Shown here piece by piece: positions 1-8,999 of a stretch of 64,000 nt of DNA. Source of the DNA: Hyphomicrobiales bacterium (GTDB taxonomy: Bacteria > Pseudomonadota > Alphaproteobacteria > Rhizobiales > Phreatobacteraceae). The stretch's first letter is position 1. Each line of letters starts with the position of its first letter. The DNA lies in NCBI GenBank assembly GCA_017304475.1, contig JAFKKV010000011.1, positions 62,001 through 126,000 of the forward strand. Reading direction: 5' to 3'. The position numbers were made by a program, and so were the translations under genes. Under the pieces are notes generated by a model. The model was not told the origin of the DNA and made no database searches. It saw only the letters and a list, made by a program, of their open reading frames with translations.

Positions 1-632
1 TTGACGCCGCGGTCTTCGTAGAGCCGTGCCAGCACGCGATGCAGGATGGTCGCGCCGACCTGGCTCTTGATGTCGTCGCCGACGATCGGCAGGCCCTTTT
101 CGGTGAAACGCTTGCTCCAGACCGGGTCGGAGGCGATGAACACGGGCACGCAGTTGATCAGGCCGCAGCCGGCGGCAAGCGCCTGCTCGGCATAATATTC
201 GCTGGCCTTCTGCGACCCGACCGGCAGGTAGGAAATGATCACCTCGGCGCCGGCGGCCTTGAGCGCGGCGGCGACGTCGACCGGCGGCTGGGAGGATTCG
301 TGGACCACCTCGACCAGATGCTTGCCGATGCCGTCGAGCGTCGGCCCACGCTGGACGATGACGCCGCTCTGCGGCACGCGCGCGAATTTAAAGGTGTTGT
401 TCGGCTCCGCCGCGATGGCGTCGCTCAGGTCCTGCCCCACCTTGCGCGCATCGATATCGAAAGCCGCCACGACCTCGATGTCGCGGATGTGGTAGGGGCC
501 CACTTCGACATTCATCAATCCAGGGATCGATTCGCCAGTTTTGGCGTCCTTGTAAAAGCTGAGGCCTTGAACGAAGGATGAAGCGCAATTGCCGACGCCA
601 ACGATGGCAACCCGAATGACGGCTCGTGACAC
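1..632 (-). CDS. Inositol-3-phosphate synthase (3' end cut by window edge)
   Basis: The enzyme converts glucose 6-phosphate to 1D-myo-inositol 3-phosphate with bound NAD in the cytoplasm. The visible 210 codons start at a GTG at 632, seven bases after a GGAG. Early in the protein is the Gly-rich NAD-binding stretch [13 protein letters not shown], followed by [37 protein letters not shown] and [15 protein letters not shown]. These are conserved blocks of the bacterial/archaeal inositol phosphate synthase class. The C-terminal part, with the rest of the active site, lies outside the window. It is divergent from the epimerase gene at 717. A CDP-alcohol phosphatidyltransferase and an Aur1-like phosphatase lie a few kilobases away, so the inositol phosphate probably feeds an inositol lipid; that link is inference. 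Confidence 0.93.
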   Translation of the reverse strand, partial: MSRAVIRVAIVGVGNCASSFVQGLSFYKDAKTGESIPGLMNVEVGPYHIRDIEVVAAFDIDARKVGQDLSDAIAAEPNNTFKFARVPQSGVIVQRGPTLDGIGKHLVEVVHESSQPPVDVAAALKAAGAEVIISYLPVGSQKASEYYAEQALAAGCGLINCVPVFIASDPVWSKRFTEKGLPIVGDDIKSQVGATILHRVLARLYEDRGV

Positions 633-716
633 GAAAAATCTCCAGGCGCTCTGGCCGAAAACCACCGACCGCGCGGCCTCCTTATACTTCATTGTCCTGT
701 CATTAAAAGAGTTAGC

Positions 717-1685
717 GTGCTGATCGTCACCGGCGCCACCGGCCTTCTGGGCAACACTTTGGTGCGCAGGGCGCTTCAGTGTGGCCTGGAAGCCACAGCC
801 TTGCTGCGTGACAGAAGTGCGACAAGGCCGCTTGACGGGCTGTCGCTTCGGACAATTCGCGCCGATCTGGCGGCCGATGCGCTGGAGCCGCTGGTGGCGG
901 GCGCCCACTGTGTCATCCACGCCGCGGCGCGGGTCGCCATCGGCCGGCGGGATCTGGACGCATTTCGTGTGGACAATGTCGTGCCGACCGCCCGGCTCGC
1001 GGCCGCCTGCCGCAATGCGGGCGTGCGCCTGGTCTTCGTTTCGACGGTCGATACGCTCGCCTTGGGCAGCCGGGAGGTGCCCGGCGACGAGACCCGGTCC
1101 GAGGGCGGCGAGCCGGCGACCGCCTATGCGACCTCCAAACGCGAAGCCGAAGATGCGGTGCTGGCGGAAGTGGCACGCGGGCTCGACGCGGTGATCGTTC
1201 ATCCGGGTTTTCTGCTCGGCCCGTGGGATTGGAAACCCTCGTCCGGGCAACTGGTCCTGGCGGTGGCGCGAGCGCCATTGGCACTGGCGCCGGCCGGCAG
1301 CAATGATTTCTGTCACGCCGAGGACGTGGCCGACGGCGTTCTGGCGGCGGCCCGGCATGCGCCGGCCGGGAGCCGCTATGTGCTCGGCGGCGAGGCCCTG
1401 ACCTATGTGGAGGCCTTCCGGCTCATCCGCCGCGCCGCCGGCCGGCCGTCGCGTGTCGTGCCCATGCCGGGCTGGCTCTTGCGGGGGGCAGGGCGCATCG
1501 GCGATCTCATCGGGGCGGTCAGCGGGCGCGAACCGCCGCTGAATTCGGCAAGCGCCGCGTTGGCGGCGCTGCCTCATCATTTTTCCAGTGCGCGCGCGAT
1601 CGCCGAGCTCGGCTATAGGCCGCGGCCGGCGGAGCTTGCTATCGCCGATGCCTGGACCTGGTTCGTCGGGCACGGTTACGCATGA
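717..1685 (+). CDS. NAD-dependent epimerase/dehydratase (extended SDR)
   Basis: This is a 322-residue extended short-chain dehydrogenase/reductase. The N-terminus has the dinucleotide-binding motif TGATGLLG, and the catalytic YxxxK appears as YATSK near residue 139, preceded by FVSTVDT. The overall pattern resembles dihydroflavonol-4-reductase-like and sugar-epimerase enzymes; the substrate cannot be read from sequence. The start is a GTG at 717, since no in-frame ATG precedes the Rossmann motif. The stop overlaps the next gene by ATGA, so the two are probably co-translated. Together with that glycosyltransferase it may prepare or modify a sugar or lipid for the envelope glycan made by this region. 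Confidence 0.85.
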   Translation: MLIVTGATGLLGNTLVRRALQCGLEATALLRDRSATRPLDGLSLRTIRADLAADALEPLVAGAHCVIHAAARVAIGRRDLDAFRVDNVVPTARLAAACRNAGVRLVFVSTVDTLALGSREVPGDETRSEGGEPATAYATSKREAEDAVLAEVARGLDAVIVHPGFLLGPWDWKPSSGQLVLAVARAPLALAPAGSNDFCHAEDVADGVLAAARHAPAGSRYVLGGEALTYVEAFRLIRRAAGRPSRVVPMPGWLLRGAGRIGDLIGAVSGREPPLNSASAALAALPHHFSSARAIAELGYRPRPAELAIADAWTWFVGHGYA

Positions 1686-2872
1686 CACAGCCATTTTCAT
1701 CCGCTCTCGGGCCCGACGCCGGGCGGCCCATGAAGATCGCCCTGGTCGGCGACTGGTTCCTGCCGCGCCTCGGCGGCATCGAACTGCAGATGCGCGATCT
1801 CGCGCTGGAGCTGATGTCCGAGGGCCATGCGGTCGAGATCATCACCGGCGTTCCGGGCGCCGACCGGGTCGACGGCATCAAGGTCATCCGGCTGCCGGGG
1901 CCGCGCCTGGTCGGCGCCGGCATCGCGGTGACGCCGGGCGTGTTCAAGGCCCTGCGCGGCCTTGTTCGCGCGGGTGGCTATGACGTGATGCATGGCCATT
2001 TCGGCATCATCACGCCGATCGCGCATGACGCCCTGCGTTTCGCGGCCGCCGAGCGCATCCCGGCGGTGGCGACGTTTCATTCGGTGCTGCGCTATTACGA
2101 CCTGCCTTTGAAGCTGCTCGACCGGACGCTCGGCTATTCGCGCTGGCCGGTGCGTTATGTCGGGGTCTCCTCGGTGACGGCCGAGGCGATGCGTCCGCTG
2201 GTCGGCCATCGCGACATCGCGGTGATCGCCAACGGCATCGATCTGGGCTGGTGGCGCCGGCCGGCCGAGCCGTCGCCCGGCCGGGCGACGCGGCCGGTCG
2301 AATTCGTCACGGTCATGCGCCTGGAAAAACGCAAGCGCGCCCGGGCCCTGATCGGGGCCTTCGCCGACGCACTGGCCGGCCTGCCGGCCGGTTGCGCCCG
2401 TCTCACCGTGATCGGCGATGGCGGCGAGCGCGCGGCGCTCGAACGCATGGTCGCGTCGCGCGGGCTCGGCGCCGCGGTTCATTTCGCCGGCAGCCGGACA
2501 CGCGCGGACATCCGGGATGCCCTGCACCGTTCCGATGTTTTCGCGCTTGCCTCGCGGCTGGAGGCCTTCGGCATCGCGGCGCTCGAGGCGCGCGCGGCGG
2601 GCTTGCCGGTCGTCACGCTGAAGGCCTCTGGCGCGCGCGACTTTCTGCGGGATGGCGCGGATGCGCTCCTGGCGGAGGACGATGCCGCGCTGAGCCGCGA
2701 CATGCGCAGCCTGATCGTCGACCAGGATCGCCTGATGCGCCTGACCGAGGGTGCCCGGACCACGCCCGAGGGCGTCGACTGGACGAGCATCGGTCCGCGT
2801 TATCTCGCCGAATATCGCGCGGCGATCCAGGACGCCGCCGCCGCGCAGCCGCAGCGGCCGGAAACGGCGTGA
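1682..2872 (+). CDS. Glycosyltransferase family 4 (GT-B fold)
   Basis: A 396-residue retaining GT-B glycosyltransferase. The N-terminal acceptor domain begins [18 protein letters not shown], with the Gly-Gly of PimA/GT4 enzymes. The C-terminal donor domain has the EX7E pattern in [19 protein letters not shown]. The family transfers sugars from nucleotide donors to lipids or lipid-linked acceptors at the inner face of the membrane. The start at 1682 overlaps the upstream stop (ATGA). An internal ATG at 1730 matches where family members usually begin and is an alternative. Its likeness to phosphatidylinositol mannosyltransferases and the nearby inositol synthase suggest an inositol lipid acceptor, but that is inference. 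Its stop lies one base from the end of the convergent gene at 2874. Confidence 0.88.
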   Translation: MTQPFSSALGPDAGRPMKIALVGDWFLPRLGGIELQMRDLALELMSEGHAVEIITGVPGADRVDGIKVIRLPGPRLVGAGIAVTPGVFKALRGLVRAGGYDVMHGHFGIITPIAHDALRFAAAERIPAVATFHSVLRYYDLPLKLLDRTLGYSRWPVRYVGVSSVTAEAMRPLVGHRDIAVIANGIDLGWWRRPAEPSPGRATRPVEFVTVMRLEKRKRARALIGAFADALAGLPAGCARLTVIGDGGERAALERMVASRGLGAAVHFAGSRTRADIRDALHRSDVFALASRLEAFGIAALEARAAGLPVVTLKASGARDFLRDGADALLAEDDAALSRDMRSLIVDQDRLMRLTEGARTTPEGVDWTSIGPRYLAEYRAAIQDAAAAQPQRPETA

Positions 2873-2873
2873 T

Positions 2874-3875
2874 TCACGAGGCTTTGGGGGTTCCGGTGGC
2901 GGCATCGTCGCGCGGCAGGGTGATCGCGAGATAGCCGATGCCGACGAAGGAGGACGCGAAGAACACGGCATGCTGCAGCACCGCCGCGGCCACGGCCAGC
3001 GGCAGCGGCACGTCGAGATACTGATAGCAGAAGATGACGGCGGCCTCGTAGACGCCGAGATTGCCGGGCGAGACGGGCGCGAGCGTTGCCAGGCCGAGGG
3101 CGGCAACGACCAGGATGGCCGACGAAAGGGAAGGCTCGATGCCGACGGCGACCTGGATCGCCATCACGGCGAGGATTTCCACGGCTTTCTTGGCAATCGC
3201 GAGCGTCATCACGGCGAGCCCGAGCAGCGGGTGCCGGAGCGGCTCCAGGTGATCGACGAAATCGCCGGCGAGCTTGGCGATCGCGGCGGCCCGCGCGCCG
3301 AAAGTCCGGCTGACGGTCCGCACCAGATTGCCGCTGCGGGCGGCGACCAGCATGACCAGGATGAAGACCGCGATGACGCCGGCAAGCGTCAGCATGGCGG
3401 TGCGCATCCAATCCGGCAGCGGCAGCAGGGTGGCGGCGAGCGCCAGCGTGCCGACCTTGACGATGCCGGTAAGCAATTGGTCGACCGCGTAAAGCGACAT
3501 GGCGGCGGTTGCCGGCAGGCCGCCGCGCACCATCAGGAAGCCGACGGCCGCGACCACGCCGGCGATCGGCAGGGAATTGTTCGCGGTGCCGGTGAGGGCC
3601 GTGACCTGCGCCATGCGCGACAGGCTCGGGCGGTGGGCGGCGGGAGCCAGCAGCCACCATTCGACGATCCACAGCGGCCAGCCGGCGACGATGATGGCGA
3701 AGGTGATCAGCGCCCATTCCCAGCGCGCGCCCTTCAGCGCGGCGATCACGTCGGCCCAGGGCAGCGTCATGGCGGCGACGACCAGGAAGCCGGCGAGCAC
3801 CAGCCAGCCGAGGATCCACCACAGGCGCGGCGAGGCGAGGGGGTTGCGCGGGCGGGACGCCTCGGGACTGGTCAT
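2874..3875 (-). CDS. UPF0104/AglD-type flippase-like integral membrane protein
   Basis: A 333-residue polytopic membrane protein of the lysylphosphatidylglycerol-synthase transmembrane family (UPF0104/AglD). The first hydrophobic segment is around residues 18-40 and many more follow. The conserved polar stretches TGTANNSLPIAGVVAAVGF and LAPVSPGNLGVYEAAV are the family's signature, the latter being the PGNLGxxE motif. Members lack the aminoacyl-transferase domain and are often found with glycosyltransferases, where lipid flipping has been proposed; the biochemical role is not established. It begins with an ATGA overlap to the deacetylase upstream, so both are one transcription unit. Confidence 0.82.
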   Translation of the reverse strand: MTSPEASRPRNPLASPRLWWILGWLVLAGFLVVAAMTLPWADVIAALKGARWEWALITFAIIVAGWPLWIVEWWLLAPAAHRPSLSRMAQVTALTGTANNSLPIAGVVAAVGFLMVRGGLPATAAMSLYAVDQLLTGIVKVGTLALAATLLPLPDWMRTAMLTLAGVIAVFILVMLVAARSGNLVRTVSRTFGARAAAIAKLAGDFVDHLEPLRHPLLGLAVMTLAIAKKAVEILAVMAIQVAVGIEPSLSSAILVVAALGLATLAPVSPGNLGVYEAAVIFCYQYLDVPLPLAVAAAVLQHAVFFASSFVGIGYLAITLPRDDAATGTPKAS

Positions 3876-4645
3876 TGCGCGGCGCCCGCCATGACGGGCT
3901 TGGCCGGCGTCGCGAGGGCCGAGGCGGCGCCGAGATCGCGCATGGTGGTGAATTCAGCGCCGCGGGCCTTGAAGAAGCCAATCACCGATTCGAGCGCATC
4001 GAGAGCCGGCTGGCCGGTCCGGAAGCGGCAGTCGTAGCGCAGATCGGTCTGGGTGAAATCGACGAATTCCCAGGGGTGAACGAAAAGCACCACCGGATCG
4101 GCCAGGCGGCCGAGGAAAAACTCGCGGATCACCTTGGGTATGCGCAGGGCGCTCGAGGTGATCGAGGCCGGCAGCCGCACAAGATTTTTGGCGTTCTCTT
4201 GGCCCGGAACGTCGCGTTTGTATTTGGCCTGGGAGGAATCGAGCAGGAAGCCCTCGGCCTCCAGCAGGTCGAGATAGTGGCCGGGAAACCGGAGATAGGG
4301 CGCGCGGAACGAGGTCACCGGCGCGAATTCGCGCAGGCGCCGGGTCGATTCACCGATTTCATGGGCGGCGCTCTCGCGCGACATCCAGTCGAAGCGCTGA
4401 TGGCTGATGCCATGGCAGCCGAGTTCGTGGCCGGCGGCGACGAGCGCCTCCACCGAGCCGGGATGAAGCCTGGCCGTATCGCCTGTCGTGAACCAGGTGA
4501 CCGGAATGGCCTGCCGCTCGAACAGATCGAGCAGCCTGGGCGCGCCCTCGGTCACGCCGCGCCATGTCCACAGGAAGGGCGGGCAGTCGGGTTCCATGTC
4601 GACGGTGATCGCGACACGGAGCGGAGGGGGGGCGGAGCTCGACAT
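3872..4645 (-). CDS. Polysaccharide deacetylase family protein
   Basis: A 257-residue NodB-homology protein (carbohydrate esterase 4 fold). Visible landmarks are VAITVDMEPD near the N-terminus (catalytic Asp and metal Asp region), VTWFTTGDTA, the HELGCHGISHQ block carrying metal-binding histidines, SFRAPYLRFPG, and a C-terminal VLFVHPWEF. The start at 4645 was chosen because the NodB domain begins about ten residues later; a longer start at 4726 would add a low-complexity leader. It probably removes N-acetyl groups from a sugar polymer or lipid-linked glycan; the substrate is unknown. It is coupled by ATGA to the membrane protein downstream. Confidence 0.85.
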   Translation of the reverse strand: MSSSAPPPLRVAITVDMEPDCPPFLWTWRGVTEGAPRLLDLFERQAIPVTWFTTGDTARLHPGSVEALVAAGHELGCHGISHQRFDWMSRESAAHEIGESTRRLREFAPVTSFRAPYLRFPGHYLDLLEAEGFLLDSSQAKYKRDVPGQENAKNLVRLPASITSSALRIPKVIREFFLGRLADPVVLFVHPWEFVDFTQTDLRYDCRFRTGQPALDALESVIGFFKARGAEFTTMRDLGAASALATPAKPVMAGAAQ

Positions 4646-4703
4646 CGCGCGGGCTCTTAGCACGGCCTGCGGCGGGCAGCCAATCCGTGGGGATTTCGGA
4701 CTT

Positions 4704-5537
4704 TCACCACCATTTGGCGAAGACATCGATGGCGATGCGATCGTTGCGGCCGGAGCTGTTCGGACCGTCGGTCAATGCGGCGAGGCCCGACGCACGGGTC
4801 TCGATCGGCAGGCCCCTGGCCGGGATCACCAGGCGCTCGACGCCGCGTTTGGCCAGGTGGCCGGAAAACCAGACATCGTCGACGAAACGAACCTCGGGCG
4901 GATGACCGTCGAAACTGTGGACGGTTGCGTCGAAAGCCCCAGGCGGCACCAGGTAGCCCCAGGTGCCGAGCAGGATGTCGACCGGGGTCGCCGCCGCCAC
5001 GCCGGTCGCGAAAATATGAGGAAAACGCTTGGCATGGGCGCCGTCGACGATCCGCCAGCCGCGCCAGCCGATCGCCGCCTGGGGGCGGGCACGGTGTCCG
5101 GCGAGCAATTGTTCGAGGAAATCGACGGGATAGATGACGTCGTCGTCGACCACCACGATCGCCGCCCCGGGCTCCGCCGAGAGCGCGGGCAGGAGCTTGG
5201 TGGCTGGGCCTTCGTCGGTCGAAGGCAGCACTTCGACGCCGTCGGGCAGGTGGCCCGGATCGGGATAGGGCAGGCCCGAGCGCCGCGACACGGTCGGCCG
5301 CCAGACGATGATGCGGTCGGCGGCAACGGTCTGATCGATCAGGCTTCTCAGCACCGGCGCAAGCTGGTCCATGCGTTCGGGAACGGTGGTGAGCGACACG
5401 ACGATGCGCTCCCTGCGCGCGGTCATCGGACGCCTCGCGGGCTCGTTGCGCATCAGCCTGCGGGCCCTCGCGATGTCGCGCATGAGCCGGATGGGCGACA
5501 TCCGGCGGAACCGCATGAAGGTGTTGGCCAGCATCAT
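4704..5537 (-). CDS. Glycosyltransferase, GT-A fold
   Basis: A 277-residue putative nucleotide-sugar transferase. It opens, after a basic leader, with IVVSLTTVPERMDQLAPVL and contains the metal-binding VVVDDDVIYP motif near residue 130 (DxD type). A later FVDDVWFSGHLAKRG block is typical of an acceptor-side catalytic acid. I do not recognise a named subfamily. Two adjacent ATGs begin the frame at 5537. It lies upstream of the deacetylase and AglD-like gene on the same strand, and divergent from the CDP-alcohol phosphatidyltransferase, with 111 bases between that may hold both promoters. Confidence 0.75.
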   Translation of the reverse strand: MMLANTFMRFRRMSPIRLMRDIARARRLMRNEPARRPMTARRERIVVSLTTVPERMDQLAPVLRSLIDQTVAADRIIVWRPTVSRRSGLPYPDPGHLPDGVEVLPSTDEGPATKLLPALSAEPGAAIVVVDDDVIYPVDFLEQLLAGHRARPQAAIGWRGWRIVDGAHAKRFPHIFATGVAAATPVDILLGTWGYLVPPGAFDATVHSFDGHPPEVRFVDDVWFSGHLAKRGVERLVIPARGLPIETRASGLAALTDGPNSSGRNDRIAIDVFAKWW

Positions 5538-5648
5538 GGCCGGGCGGCTCGTCTGCTATTCGCGTCGTCGCGCATCTTCACCTGGGCTCGTTTTTCGGGC
5601 AGGGAGACGGTAGATAGCACTTGGCCGACGGAACGGGGAGGCAAGTTC

Positions 5649-6383
5649 ATGATGCGCGATTGGGCTGCGCGCCTGCTCGACAGCCTCGAGCGGGGCGTCT
5701 CCGTTCAGGATATCGGCCGCAGCGCGCCCTTCACCGCGGGCCTCGCCCGGATCGCCGGTTCGCTGGCGCGCACCGGCCTGACGCCGAACACGCTGACGCT
5801 GATGTCCCTGGTCCCGGCCATCGCCTCCGGCATCGCCGCGGCCTGGGGCGCGCTCGGCTGGGCGGCGGCCCTGCTGCTGGCGAGCGGCGCCTTCGACATC
5901 CTGGACGGACCGCTGGCGCGCGCCACCGGCACAGCCACCCGCTTCGGGGCGCTGCTGGATTCGACCGTCGACCGGGTCACCGACGCGGCGCCCTTGCTCG
6001 GCCTGACCATTCTCTATTCGAACAGCGGCTGGCCGGCCGTGCTGCCCGCCGTGGCGCTGCTGGCCGCCTATACCGTTTCTTATGTGCGGGCCCGGTGCGA
6101 AGGCCTGAAGGTCGCGCTGCCGCCTTTGTGGATGCGCCGCGGCGACCGCATGATCCTGCTGGTGCTGTCGCTTCTGCTGGGCAGCCTGGCGCCCTCGCTG
6201 GCTCTTGTCGGCGTCGGGTTGATCGCGCTGCTCAGCGCGCTCGCGGCCGCCGATGCGCTGCGGGTGGCGCGCCATGTCATCGACGCCAAGTCGGCCCATG
6301 ACAAGGCCGCCGGCGACAGGACCGTCGATGCCGGGCCGGCCACCGAGATCGCCAATTCAACCTCGGGCGGCGGCCGGATCTGA
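5649..6383 (+). CDS. CDP-alcohol phosphatidyltransferase family protein
   Basis: A 244-residue membrane enzyme with the complete CDP-alcohol phosphotransferase signature: DILDGPLAR, then G eight residues on, then D-x3-D in GALLDSTVDR (DxxDGxxAR...GxxxDxxxD). The family transfers a phosphatidyl or related group from CDP-diacylglycerol to an alcohol. Hydrophobic segments flank the motif. The ATG at 5649 follows GGGAGG by about seven bases. The stop overlaps the next start (TGATG). Adjacency to an Aur1-like phosphatase and to inositol-3-phosphate synthase matches the two-step route inositol phosphate to phosphatidylinositol phosphate to phosphatidylinositol. Other head groups (glycerol phosphate, for example) cannot be excluded. 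Confidence 0.9.
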   Translation: MMRDWAARLLDSLERGVSVQDIGRSAPFTAGLARIAGSLARTGLTPNTLTLMSLVPAIASGIAAAWGALGWAAALLLASGAFDILDGPLARATGTATRFGALLDSTVDRVTDAAPLLGLTILYSNSGWPAVLPAVALLAAYTVSYVRARCEGLKVALPPLWMRRGDRMILLVLSLLLGSLAPSLALVGVGLIALLSALAAADALRVARHVIDAKSAHDKAAGDRTVDAGPATEIANSTSGGGRI

Positions 6384-7276
6384 TGGCATTGGTCTGGCGG
6401 CACATTCACGGCCTCTGGGGCCGGTTCTGGTTCGTGCCGCTGATTCCGGCCGCGCACGCGGTCTTCATGGCCTCCATCGGTGCGCTGCGCCCCGAGCATG
6501 TCCTGGCGGCCCTGGCGGTCGCAGCCCTCGGATTTGCCGCCGAGAAAACCAAGCTGCTGATCGCGGCGGCCTTTCCGGGCCTGCTCGTGGCGCTCGCCTA
6601 TGACCTGATGCGCTTCATCACGCCGATCTTCGTGCGTCCCGGGCGGGTCTGGGGCTGCGAAATGCGGGCGCTGGAGCTGAAGCTGTTCGGGGTCGGACCC
6701 GATACGACGCTGCCGGACTTCTTCAACGTCCACCACGCGCCGTTCTTCGACGTCCTGTTCGCGCTGCCCTATGCGCTGTTCATCTATATCGCGGCGATCT
6801 ATTCGATCTTTCTGTTCGTGAAAGATCGCGAGCGCATGCACCTCTACCTCTGGGCCTTCGCCATCGCCCATATCATCGGTTTCACCATCTGGATGGCGGT
6901 GCCGGCAGCACCCCCCTGGTATATCCGGGCCCATGGCTGCGTCATCGACCCCTCGGCCGCGCCCAGCGCCGCGGCGCTGCTGCGCGTCGATCAACTGCTC
7001 GGCATCCATTATTTCGAAGGGTTCTACAGCCGGAATCCCAATTCCTTCGGCGCCATGCCTTCGCTGCATTGCGTCTTCCCGGCGCTCGGCCTGTTCACGG
7101 CCTGGCGCTCGGCCACCTGGTTCACCCGGCCGATCCATGTGGTCTATCTCGTGATGATGGTGATCGCGAGCGTCTATCTCGACCACCACTGGCTGATCGA
7201 CGGGACCGTCGGCATCATCGTGGCGGCCATTGCCGTCTTCATCGCGGCGCGCTTGCGCGGAAGGCGGTGGTCGTGA
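6383..7276 (+). CDS. PAP2/Aur1-like membrane phosphatase or inositolphosphotransferase
   Basis: A 297-residue polytopic protein of the PAP2_3 (Aur1-like) group. Diagnostic elements are VPAAPPWYI at about residues 173-181, NSFGAMPSLHC (the PSLH motif with catalytic His), and YLDHHWLIDGTVG (second His and the Asp). The family removes or transfers phosphate-linked head groups on the outer face of the membrane. In fungi Aur1 makes inositol phosphorylceramide, and in some bacteria a PAP2 protein dephosphorylates phosphatidylinositol phosphate. It is translationally coupled to the CDP-alcohol phosphatidyltransferase (1-base overlap) and to the next gene. Which reaction it performs is inference. Confidence 0.88.
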   Translation: MALVWRHIHGLWGRFWFVPLIPAAHAVFMASIGALRPEHVLAALAVAALGFAAEKTKLLIAAAFPGLLVALAYDLMRFITPIFVRPGRVWGCEMRALELKLFGVGPDTTLPDFFNVHHAPFFDVLFALPYALFIYIAAIYSIFLFVKDRERMHLYLWAFAIAHIIGFTIWMAVPAAPPWYIRAHGCVIDPSAAPSAAALLRVDQLLGIHYFEGFYSRNPNSFGAMPSLHCVFPALGLFTAWRSATWFTRPIHVVYLVMMVIASVYLDHHWLIDGTVGIIVAAIAVFIAARLRGRRWS

Positions 7277-8862
7277 AGACCTTGATCGACGAACTGGACG
7301 CTTCCGGCGGCACCGCCGGCCCCGCCGCGATGCGGGTGGAGACGGGCAGCCGCTCGCTGCTCGCCGCCTGGTGTCTCGGGCTCATGATCCTGCTCGCGCC
7401 GCTTTTCCTGTTCTCCCGGCCGCATCTTCAGGACTATCCGAACCATCTCTCGCGGGTCGAGATCATGCGCCTGGCCGGGGACACGGCCCTGTCGTCGCAT
7501 TACGAGATCCTGCCGCTCCGGCCCGGCAATGCCGCCTTCGACGCTTTCGTTCTCGCGGCGGCGCAGGTCATGACGCCGGAAAGCGGCGGCCGGCTGTTCG
7601 TTCTGCTGGCACTCGTGCTGACCGCGACGGGGGCCTGGGCCTTGCGCCGCGCGCTGGGCGGCCCGAACGACGTCATTCTGCTGGCGACGCTGCCATTCCT
7701 CTATTCGGCAAGTTTCACCATTGGCCTCCTCCCGCATCTGATCGGCATCGCCGTCGCGCTGCATGCCATGGCCCTGTGGGTTCTGGCCGGCCGCTGGCCC
7801 TGGTGGCTGCGCCTGCCGGTCGGTGCTCTCTCGGCCATGTTGCTGGCGACGCTCCACCTCTATGCCTTCGGAACCTTCGCTCTCTTCGTGGTCGCGGAGG
7901 CGGTCACGCGGCTCGGGGCCGGATACAGCTGGCGCCGCCCGGCCTTCTGGCTGCATCTGGCCGGCGAGGGCATGATCGGCCTACCCGCGCTGATCATGCT
8001 GGCAAGCACCGCAGGCACGAGTGATCTCGTCGGATCCGCGGCGCTGGACTGGTCGCTGGACAAGCCGCTCAGGCTGTTGTGGCTGTTTGGCTATGGCCCG
8101 TGGTGGGTCGCCATTCTGACGGCCGGGTTCTGGCTGGCCGCCGTCTCGCCGCTCATGCGCCGCGGCAACCTGATCATCGATCCCACGGCCAAGCTCGCGG
8201 CCTGGCTCATGTTCGCCGCCTTCGTGCTGTTGCCCCGGCGCGCCGGCGAACTCTACGAAATCGACTGGCGCGCGCTGACCCCGGCCGTCCTGGTGGCCCT
8301 TGCGGGCACCCGCTATGCCCTGCCGGCGCCGGCCAAGATCGAGCGGCGGATCCTGGCCGGGCTCATGGCCCTGATGCTCGCAATGGCCGCAACTCTTTCC
8401 TGGCTATGGCGTTCGGCGGAGGCGGCGCAGGCCGACCTGATCGCGGTCACCGAAGGCCTTAAGCCGGGTTCGACCCTGTTCTGGGGCATGTCCGATCCCG
8501 CCACCATGGACTGGGTCGGCGCATCCGCCCCCGGCATCTATCACATCGCCTCGAATGCGGTGGCGGCGCGGCACGTGATGGTCTCGACGACCTTCGCCAT
8601 TCCCGGGCAACATCCGGTGCGGCTTCGCGACCCCTATCTGCGCAAACTGCACTATCTCAGCGCCGTCCACCTTGCCTATGCCATGCACCAGTATGGCCTG
8701 GAAGGAATTCAGCTCGCCGACGTCGCCGCTCGCTTCGACCACATTCTGCTCTATGGCCCGGCCGGCCCGAAGGAGCCGCTCATGCTGCCGCTCGACCGCA
8801 TGCATCTGGTCCGGACGGTCGGCGCCTTCCGGCTCTATGCGGTGGATCGGTCGCAGCGCTAA
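7273..8862 (+). CDS. Polytopic membrane protein, possible GT-C glycosyltransferase
   Basis: A 529-residue protein of about ten or more hydrophobic segments, with a C-terminal soluble part of roughly 150 residues. The first membrane segment ends in SRPHLQDYPNHLSR, an Asp/His-bearing loop positioned as in GT-C transferases that use polyprenyl-phosphate sugars. I do not recognise a specific family. The start is a GTG at 7273 overlapping the stop of the PAP2 gene (GTGA); in-frame codons extend farther upstream but would run through that gene. The coupling places it in the same lipid/glycan operon. Confidence 0.7.
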   Translation: MKTLIDELDASGGTAGPAAMRVETGSRSLLAAWCLGLMILLAPLFLFSRPHLQDYPNHLSRVEIMRLAGDTALSSHYEILPLRPGNAAFDAFVLAAAQVMTPESGGRLFVLLALVLTATGAWALRRALGGPNDVILLATLPFLYSASFTIGLLPHLIGIAVALHAMALWVLAGRWPWWLRLPVGALSAMLLATLHLYAFGTFALFVVAEAVTRLGAGYSWRRPAFWLHLAGEGMIGLPALIMLASTAGTSDLVGSAALDWSLDKPLRLLWLFGYGPWWVAILTAGFWLAAVSPLMRRGNLIIDPTAKLAAWLMFAAFVLLPRRAGELYEIDWRALTPAVLVALAGTRYALPAPAKIERRILAGLMALMLAMAATLSWLWRSAEAAQADLIAVTEGLKPGSTLFWGMSDPATMDWVGASAPGIYHIASNAVAARHVMVSTTFAIPGQHPVRLRDPYLRKLHYLSAVHLAYAMHQYGLEGIQLADVAARFDHILLYGPAGPKEPLMLPLDRMHLVRTVGAFRLYAVDRSQR

Positions 8863-8999
8863 TTTGGTCCCGGGGGGCTATTCTTGGCGGGTGCCGGCTC
8901 TCTTCGAGGGCGGTCGCATGGGAGCCGTGCTAGGCTTCGCCTTCGCATCACCAAGGTGGGGCAGAAATACCCACCTATGAATGAGCTTTTGCCAAATTC

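Noticed and set aside
2751..4037. Plus-strand frame of 428 codons
   Set aside because: Overlaps the UPF0104 gene in antisense; product rich in Gln, Arg, Gly and His with no motif.
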